Shown in pieces: positions 58,777-64,000 of a stretch of 64,000 bases of DNA; position 1 is the stretch's first letter, and every line of letters begins with the position of its first letter. Where the stretch lies: positions 806,001-870,000 of the forward strand of contig NZ_JAINRD010000001.1 in the NCBI RefSeq assembly GCF_020400605.1, written 5' to 3'. A program made the translations under genes and the position numbers. The stretch comes from Streptomyces aculeolatus (GTDB lineage Bacteria > Actinomycetota > Actinomycetes > Streptomycetales > Streptomycetaceae). The notes under the pieces were generated by a model. The model was not told the DNA's origin and searched no databases. It worked only from the letters and a program-made list of their open reading frames with translations.

Positions 58777-59973
58777 CTACGGAATGTGAATCCGGCTAGT
58801 GATCCATGCGGCCAGATGATCCAGGGTGTCCGGGGTGCGCCGCGCCTGGTGGACCAGGCCCCTGATGGTCTCGCGGGCGCCCGGGTGGTAGCGGGTCTGC
58901 TGGGGCGCCAGCCGGCGCGCCTGCACGATCGAGGCCATGGCGGCTTCGCTGCGGCCCGTCTCCATCTGGGCTCGGGCGCGGTCGATGTGGAGGTGTGCCG
59001 TCCGTGAGACCGGCCAGTCCTCCGGGAATTCGACCTCCGACGCATACGCGAGCGCCCGCCCGTACTCCCGCATTTCGATGGCCGCCGACACCGCGTGTGC
59101 GGCGACGTTGGCAGGGCCGAAGGACAGCCAATGCACGTCCACGGCCTCGCCCACTCGTTCCGCGTGTGCGTGTGCTTCGGCAAGGTGCGTGTCCACGCTG
59201 CCGCTGTCGCGGGCCCGGGCCGCGATGATGCATGCGCCCAAGTGGAGCTGGCCAGTGACCGCGTTCCGCTCTCTCGACGGTGCGGCCTGGTCCAGCAGGC
59301 CGTGGCCGGATGAGATGAGGCGCTTGCCGATCGTGTACTCACCTTCGCGGAAATAGACGAGCGCGCGCATGTACTGGCGAACCGCGCCGAGTACCGGGTC
59401 GGATGCGCGGGCGGCGGCCCAGTCCATGCGGTCGAGTGCGACCGTCGACAGGTCGTAGAAGCCGAGCTTCACCGAGATGTCGTGCGCCGTGCGATACGTG
59501 CTGGCGAGCGCGGCCCACAGCTCCGAGGACCCGGTGCGGTGGGCGGCGGTGGTGATCGCGGCGATCACCTCCGGGAGGTGCAATGCCGCGTCGTGGAGCC
59601 GCGTCGCCCGTACCTGGACGCACAGGTGCGCGGCGGCGGAGAGGAGCTGCGGCACGGGCCGGGGGGTGACTTCCGGGTCCGCGCCCAGGTCGTAGAGGTC
59701 GAGGGCTTCGCGGATGGGGCGGATCAGCTCGGCCAGGCGGTCCTGCTGCAACTCGGTCACGTAGGGCTGGCCGGTCAGCGCCGTGACGTCGACGGCCAGC
59801 GTGCGCGCGACGGTGGCGACCAGGTCGGGGCTTGCCGGTTTGTGGCCGCTCTCGACCTGGGTGAGCAGGCTGTACGAGTACGGGATCCGCCCGGCCAGGG
59901 CGCGCTGCGTCAGCCCTGCCCGCTTCCGGTGGTACGCGATGCGCGCGCCCGGGTGATCGTCATTGGGGGGCAT
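58777..59973 (-). CDS. XRE-family regulator with TPR-like C-terminus
   Basis: A 398-residue protein. Residues 8-65 form the XRE helix-turn-helix (ARIAYHRKRAGLTQRALAGRIPYSYSLLTQVESGHKPASPDLV). The remainder (~80-398) is all-helical with repeat-like units (e.g. AELWAALASTYRTAHD-type, YDLSTVALDRMDWAAARASD, MEIREYGRALAYASEVEFP-type), the layout of large Streptomyces regulators sensing a peptide or small molecule. Divergent from the flavoprotein gene with a 77-bp gap and upstream of the HATPase gene, giving a three-gene module. ATG 59973. Confidence 0.87.
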   Translation of the reverse strand: MPPNDDHPGARIAYHRKRAGLTQRALAGRIPYSYSLLTQVESGHKPASPDLVATVARTLAVDVTALTGQPYVTELQQDRLAELIRPIREALDLYDLGADPEVTPRPVPQLLSAAAHLCVQVRATRLHDAALHLPEVIAAITTAAHRTGSSELWAALASTYRTAHDISVKLGFYDLSTVALDRMDWAAARASDPVLGAVRQYMRALVYFREGEYTIGKRLISSGHGLLDQAAPSRERNAVTGQLHLGACIIAARARDSGSVDTHLAEAHAHAERVGEAVDVHWLSFGPANVAAHAVSAAIEMREYGRALAYASEVEFPEDWPVSRTAHLHIDRARAQMETGRSEAAMASIVQARRLAPQQTRYHPGARETIRGLVHQARRTPDTLDHLAAWITSRIHIP

Positions 59974-60050
59974 CCACGGCTCCGTTCCGTCGCTGCTCCT
60001 TCGAAGCTACCCGCTTGCGCTGGGCCGTTCCGGCGCGATGGACTGCGCGG

Positions 60051-60602
60051 GTGGTCGACAAGGGTGTGCTCTACCTGATGGGCTGTGCCGCTCCGCCTGT
60101 GCTGCATGTCGGAGGCGTCATCCAACGGGCGCAGGGGCTCGGGTGGACGGTGTGTCTGGGGTTGACGCCCACTGCCGCCCGGTGGCTGGCGGGGGACATC
60201 GACCGGCTGGCGGAGATGACCGGGTTTCCCGTGCGGAGCGCGTACAAGATGCCGGGTGAGCCGGACGTGTGGCCGCCCGCCGATGTCGGGGTCGTCGCGC
60301 CCGCGACGTTCAACACGCTCAACCAGTGGGCTCTGGGGATCACGGAGAAGTTCGTCGTCGGCTTCGCCGCCGAAGCGATCGGCAAGGGCATCCCGCTGAT
60401 CGCCATGCCGTGTGTGAACGCCGCCTACGTACAGCACAGCCAGTTCCACCGCAGCGTCGCCGCGCTGCGCGACATGGGCGTGCGGGTTCTCTACGGCGAC
60501 GGCGGCTTCGTGCCGAACGAGCCCGGCGAGGGGCTGCCCGAGGCGTATCCGTGGGAACTGGTGCTCGATGCCGCGCAGGCGGTCCGGCGGGACGTCAGTT
60601 GA
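60051..60602 (+). CDS. Flavoprotein of the HFCD (PPC decarboxylase-like) family
   Basis: A 183-residue flavoprotein-fold protein: GVLYLMGCAAPPVLHVGGVIQRAQGLGW (flavin phosphate loop), ARWLAGDIDRLAEMTGFPVR, DVGVVAPATFNTLNQWALGITEKFVVGFAAEAIGKGIPLIAMPCVN (the conserved PATxNT segment). The family includes phosphopantothenoyl-cysteine decarboxylases and peptide Cys decarboxylases; here substrate unknown. In Streptomyces it is regularly paired with a divergent XRE regulator. GTG at 60051 chosen; in-frame earlier TTG lacks support. It overlaps the convergent permease by 8 bp. Confidence 0.85.
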   Translation: MVDKGVLYLMGCAAPPVLHVGGVIQRAQGLGWTVCLGLTPTAARWLAGDIDRLAEMTGFPVRSAYKMPGEPDVWPPADVGVVAPATFNTLNQWALGITEKFVVGFAAEAIGKGIPLIAMPCVNAAYVQHSQFHRSVAALRDMGVRVLYGDGGFVPNEPGEGLPEAYPWELVLDAAQAVRRDVS

Positions 60603-62073
60603 GGCCGAGCCAGCGTTCGATGGGGTCCAGGGCGAAGTAGACGACGAACACCGCCGACGTCACCCACAGCGCCGGGCGGACGCTCGTCGGGCGGCCGACC
60701 GCCGTGCGGAGCAGGGTGTGGGCGAGGAAGCCGATGCCGATGCCCACCGTGATGCTGTAGCTGAAGGGCATCAGGATGATCGTGAGGAACGCCGGGGCCG
60801 CGATCGTCGGGTCGGACCAGTCGATGCTGCGGATGTTGGCCGACAGGATCAGGTAGCCGACCACCACCAGCGCCGGCGTCGCCGCCTGCGACGGGACGAT
60901 CGTCACCAGCGGCGTGAAGACCAGCGCCAGCAGGAACATCGCGCCCGTGACGAGGTTCGCCAGGCCCGTGCGGGCGCCCTCGCCGACGCCCGCCGTGGAC
61001 TCGGCGAAGGCGGTGCTGGCCGAGGCGGAGGCGGCGCCGCCGAGGGCGACGGCGGCGCCGTCGGCCATGAGGACCCGGTTCATCTCGGGGAGGCGGCCGT
61101 GTTCGTCGAGGAGGCGGGCCTCCTCGGTGACGCCGAGGATCGTGCCCATCGCGTCGAAGAAGCCCGACAGCAGCACGGTGAAGACGAAGAGGCAGCCCGT
61201 CAGGATCCCCGCCTCGCGGAAGCCGCCGAAGAGGCTCGCCTCGCCGAGCAGGCCGAAGTGGGGGGCCTCGACGATGTTGTCGGGGACCACCGGGGCCGTC
61301 AGGCCCCACTCCTCCGCCGGGAGGTTCCCGGTCGCGTGGATGATCATCGCGAGCAGCGTCATCGTCACGATGCTGACCAGGATCGCGCCGCGGAAGCGGC
61401 GGGCCAGCAGGACGAAGGTCAGCCCCAGGCCCAGCATGAAGACCAGTACGGGCCACCCTTTCAGGTGACCCGCCGTGCCCAGGGTGAGCGGGACGGTGGT
61501 CTGCGCGGAGTCCGGGTTGCGGGTGACGAAGCCGGCGTCGACCAGGCCGACGAGGGCGATGAACAGGCCGATGCCGATTGCGATGGCCTTGCGCAGGCCG
61601 TCGGGGATCGCGGACATCACCCGCTCCCGCAGACCCGTGGCCACCAGCAGCATGATGATCAGCCCCGCGAGCACCACCATCCCCATCGCGTCCGCCCACG
61701 ACATCTCCGGCGCGAGCTGGAGCGAGACGACGGCGTTGATGCCGAGGCCCGCGGCGCACGCGACGGGGACGTTGCCGATGACGCCCATGAGGAGCGTGGT
61801 CACCGCCGCGACCAGCACGGTGGCCGTGACCAGTTCGCCGTGGTCCAGCTTGTGGCCGAACTTGTCCGTCGCCGAGCCCAGGATGATCGGGTTCAGCACG
61901 ATGATGTACGCCATGGCGAAGAAGGTCGCCAGCCCGCCGCGCAGTTCCTGGGTGACGGACGAGCCGCGGCGCGAGATGTGGAAGTAGGCGTCGATACGGG
62001 AGCGGGGGGCGGACGGCCGGGGCGGGGGGCCGTCCCCGGGGTCCGTGCTGGCGGTCTTCGCTGTGGGGGGCAT
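60595..62073 (-). CDS. NCS2-family purine permease (AzgA/guanine-hypoxanthine type)
   Basis: A 492-residue membrane protein with about 12-14 hydrophobic segments. Typical AzgA-branch motifs: RRGSSVTQELRGGLATFFAMAYIIVLNP at ~37, CAAGLGINAVVSLQLAPEMSWADAMGMV, FFDAMGTILGVTEEA and ASASTAFAESTAGVGEGARTGLANLV (Glu of substrate/proton site). It should import adenine, guanine or hypoxanthine with protons. ATG 62073. No purine-catabolic genes lie near. Confidence 0.92.
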   Translation of the reverse strand: MPPTAKTASTDPGDGPPPRPSAPRSRIDAYFHISRRGSSVTQELRGGLATFFAMAYIIVLNPIILGSATDKFGHKLDHGELVTATVLVAAVTTLLMGVIGNVPVACAAGLGINAVVSLQLAPEMSWADAMGMVVLAGLIIMLLVATGLRERVMSAIPDGLRKAIAIGIGLFIALVGLVDAGFVTRNPDSAQTTVPLTLGTAGHLKGWPVLVFMLGLGLTFVLLARRFRGAILVSIVTMTLLAMIIHATGNLPAEEWGLTAPVVPDNIVEAPHFGLLGEASLFGGFREAGILTGCLFVFTVLLSGFFDAMGTILGVTEEARLLDEHGRLPEMNRVLMADGAAVALGGAASASASTAFAESTAGVGEGARTGLANLVTGAMFLLALVFTPLVTIVPSQAATPALVVVGYLILSANIRSIDWSDPTIAAPAFLTIILMPFSYSITVGIGIGFLAHTLLRTAVGRPTSVRPALWVTSAVFVVYFALDPIERWLGLN

Positions 62074-62154
62074 GCGTGACCTTCGCGCTGTACGGCGGCC
62101 GGACTTCGGCGCCCACTCAGTATGCCGCCGGCCCCGGGCCCGTACCCTGATGAC

Positions 62155-62421
62155 ATGGGCAAGAAGGCGTACAGGCATCCGGCGCCGGAGCCGTTCGAGG
62201 GCGACATCATGGCGGTGACCGTCGGCGGCACCGTGCTGTGGTTCGTGCTCTTCCTCGTCCAGTTGCCGTTCGTCGGCTGGCTGGACGACCACGACCGCAT
62301 GTGGTGGCTGTGGACCTGCCTCGCGGGCGCCGGCCTCGGGCTCCTCGGCATCTGGTACGTACGCCGCCGCGAGGCCGCCCTCGCCCGGGGCGGGCGCGCA
62401 GGCGCAGAGTCGAACACGTAA
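62155..62421 (+). CDS. DUF2530 small membrane protein
   Basis: An 88-residue protein with two hydrophobic helices (about 20-40 and 52-70) joined by VGWLDDHDRMWW, and a basic C-terminus. The sequence PAPEPFEGDIMAVTVGGTVLW is typical of actinobacterial DUF2530. Function unknown. ATG 62155 is chosen over 62122 because the family begins near MGKK. It is 10 bp before the P-type ATPase start, so likely co-transcribed. Confidence 0.85.
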   Translation: MGKKAYRHPAPEPFEGDIMAVTVGGTVLWFVLFLVQLPFVGWLDDHDRMWWLWTCLAGAGLGLLGIWYVRRREAALARGGRAGAESNT

Positions 62422-62431
62422 CGTCGTACGC

Positions 62432-64000
62432 ATGACGCAGCGGGTCGAGACGGCCGCCGACGGCGGCGAGGGGCCGGAGCCCGGCGGCGGGCCGGGCGGG
62501 GCGACGGGCGGTAACGGCGACGAGGGCGGCAAGGGCGGCAAGGCGGGCGGCGCGGGGGCAAACGGAGCGGGCGCGGCCGCCGTTGCGCTGCGGCACGACG
62601 GGCTCACCACCGCCGAGGTCGCCGAGCGCGTCGCCCGCGGCGAGGTCAACGACGTTCCCGTACGCTCCTCCCGCTCCACCGCCGACATCGTCCGCGCCAA
62701 CGTCTTCACCCGCTTCAACGCCATCATCGGCGTCCTGTGGGTCATCATGCTGGCCGTCGCGCCCATCCAGGACAGCCTCTTCGGCTTCGTGATCCTCGCG
62801 AACACCGGCATCGGCATCATCCAGGAGCTGCGCGCCAAGAAGACCCTCGACAGCCTCGCCGTCATCGGCGAGGCCAAGCCGCAGGTGCGCCGCGACGGCC
62901 GCACCCTGGAGATCCCCACGGCGGAGATCGTCCTCGGCGACCTCGTCGAGCTGGGCCCCGGCGACAAGGTCGTCGTCGACGGCGAGGTGCTGGAGTCCGA
63001 CAGCCTGGAGATCGACGAGTCCCTGCTCACCGGCGAGGCCGACCCGGTCGTCAAGCAGCCCGGCGACAAGGTGCTCTCGGGCAGCTTCGTCGTCGCCGGC
63101 GGCGGCGCGTTCACGGCGACGAAGGTGGGGCGCGAGGCGTACGCCGTGCAGCTCGCGGAGGAGGCGTCGCGCTTCACGCTCGTCCACTCCGAGCTGCGCA
63201 GCGGCATCAGCACGATCCTCAAGTACGTGACGTACATGATGATCCCGGCCGCCATCGGCCTGGTCATCAGCCAGCTCGTGGTCGAGAACGAGGGCCCGCG
63301 GGACGCCATCCGGCGCATGGTCGGCGGCATCGTGCCGATGGTGCCCGAGGGGCTGGTGCTGCTGACCTCGGTGGCGTTCGCGATAGGGGTCATCCGGCTC
63401 GGCCGCAAGCAGTGCCTCGTACAGGAGCTGCCCGCGATCGAAGGGCTCGCGCGGGTCGACGTCGTCTGCCTCGACAAGACCGGCACCCTCACCGAGGGCG
63501 GCATGGACGTCACCGAGCTGCGGCCGCTGGGCGGCGCGGCGGAGGCGGACGTCCGGCGGGTGCTGGGCGCGCTCGGCTCGTCCGATCCGCGGCCGAACGC
63601 CAGCCTCCAGGCCATCGTCGAGGCGTACCCGGACACCGAGGAGCTGCGCTGCACGGGGTCGCTGCCGTTCTCCTCGGCGCGCAAGTACAGCGGGGCGGCG
63701 TTCAGCGGGGACGGGGCCGGTGCGGGTACGTGGCTGCTGGGCGCCCCCGACGTGCTGCTGCCCGACGGCGACGCCTCCCTCGCCGAGATCGACGACCTGA
63801 ACGCGCAGGGCCTGCGCGTGCTGCTGCTCGCCCGCGCCGTACGGGAGCTGGACGACCCGGAGGTGGCGCGCGGCGTCGAGCCGGCCGCGCTGGTCGTCCT
63901 GGAGCAGCGGCTGCGCCCGGACGCCGCCGACACCCTCGGCTACTTCGCCGAGGAGCACGTCGAGACGAAGATCATCTCGGGTGACAACGCGGTCTCCGTC
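62432..64000 (+). CDS. P-type cation ATPase, CtpE-like (partial, runs off the window)
   Basis: The first 523 residues of a P-type ATPase. After a ~50-residue Gly/Asp-rich tail come the actuator-domain motif DESLLTGEADPV (~190), the membrane motif GIVPMVPEGLVLL (PEGL in M4, ~300), the phosphorylation site CLDKTGTLTEG (~346) and part of the nucleotide-binding domain. The start RSSRSTADIVRANVFTRFNAIIGVLW and PEGL rather than CPC fit the CtpE group, which imports Ca2+ in mycobacteria, not a heavy-metal CPx pump. The frame is open to the last base. ATG 62432 is preferred. Substrate inferred only. Confidence 0.88.
   Translation, partial: MTQRVETAADGGEGPEPGGGPGGATGGNGDEGGKGGKAGGAGANGAGAAAVALRHDGLTTAEVAERVARGEVNDVPVRSSRSTADIVRANVFTRFNAIIGVLWVIMLAVAPIQDSLFGFVILANTGIGIIQELRAKKTLDSLAVIGEAKPQVRRDGRTLEIPTAEIVLGDLVELGPGDKVVVDGEVLESDSLEIDESLLTGEADPVVKQPGDKVLSGSFVVAGGGAFTATKVGREAYAVQLAEEASRFTLVHSELRSGISTILKYVTYMMIPAAIGLVISQLVVENEGPRDAIRRMVGGIVPMVPEGLVLLTSVAFAIGVIRLGRKQCLVQELPAIEGLARVDVVCLDKTGTLTEGGMDVTELRPLGGAAEADVRRVLGALGSSDPRPNASLQAIVEAYPDTEELRCTGSLPFSSARKYSGAAFSGDGAGAGTWLLGAPDVLLPDGDASLAEIDDLNAQGLRVLLLARAVRELDDPEVARGVEPAALVVLEQRLRPDAADTLGYFAEEHVETKIISGDNAVSV

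Overview
The window looks like chromosomal DNA of a Streptomyces-type actinomycete. It has very high G+C with strong third-position GC bias, many GTG and TTG starts, long GC-rich hairpins as terminators, and families typical of the group (DUF3027, DUF2771, DUF2530, XPB-like helicase, XRE/flavoprotein modules, futalosine menaquinone genes, an MsiK-type ATPase). About 58 protein genes and one tRNA-Thr(TGT) can be supported. The last gene, a P-type ATPase, runs off the right edge.

Layout. 1-3.2 kb: a sugar-1-phosphate nucleotidyltransferase, a small exported protein, the multiple-sugar ATPase gene msiK, and the tRNA with its terminator. 3.2-8.1 kb: a DHA2-type exporter, then a two-gene unit made of a small protein and an NB-ARC/TPR STAND ATPase. 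The two share a short Gly/Gln-rich motif, overlap by GTGA, and the small gene carries a TTA codon. 8.1-18.8 kb: metabolic and regulatory genes (selenium-binding protein, LysR/SnoaL-like pair, lipoprotein, secreted crystallin-like protein, exported amidohydrolase, azoreductase/TetR pair, Uma2-like protein, GH4 glycosidase). 18.8-20.1 kb: a stand-alone tnpB element lying against the 3' end of a DeoR regulator.

20.1-33.8 kb is a myo-inositol catabolic locus, largely co-directional: DeoR regulator (divergent), PfkB kinase, binding protein, two permeases, IolC, a Cgl0159-like aldolase, IolB, IolD, MmsA/IolA, an IolE/IolH-like barrel protein and IolG, closed by a hairpin terminator. The transporter has no ATPase of its own; msiK at 1.5-2.7 kb is a plausible partner. 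Many junctions are ATGA/GTGA overlaps, pointing to translational coupling.

33.9-50.2 kb holds housekeeping-like genes: XPB-like helicase, a non-catalytic XPB-related protein with a WYL-like C-terminus, DUF3027 protein, exporter, DUF2771 lipoprotein, mqnB and mqnD (futalosine pathway), a cold-shock protein, HAD hydrolase, an IPNS-like oxygenase and a membrane protein. 50.4-55.6 kb carries a large Hsp90/sacsin-type ATPase and a MarR-MFS operon with a clear operator. 55.7-60.6 kb is an accessory-looking, lower-GC stretch: a ribbon-helix-helix-like small protein, a membrane STAND-type NTPase with TPR repeats, a HATPase anti-sigma-like protein, an XRE regulator and a flavoprotein. The window ends with a purine-type NCS2 permease, a DUF2530 protein and a CtpE-like P-type ATPase.

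Two features cut across genes. One is a dispersed ~40-bp repeat (core GGCCTACCCTTGGGCGGGTG) found four times, once inside a coding region and once supplying a stop codon. The other is a perfect 26-bp-armed inverted repeat between two genes. The most interesting candidate system is the 4.9-8.1 kb pair, which has the architecture expected of a bacterial NLR with an amyloid-type signalling motif and a small partner or effector. All functional calls are from reading the sequence and from memory of protein families; no searches were run.
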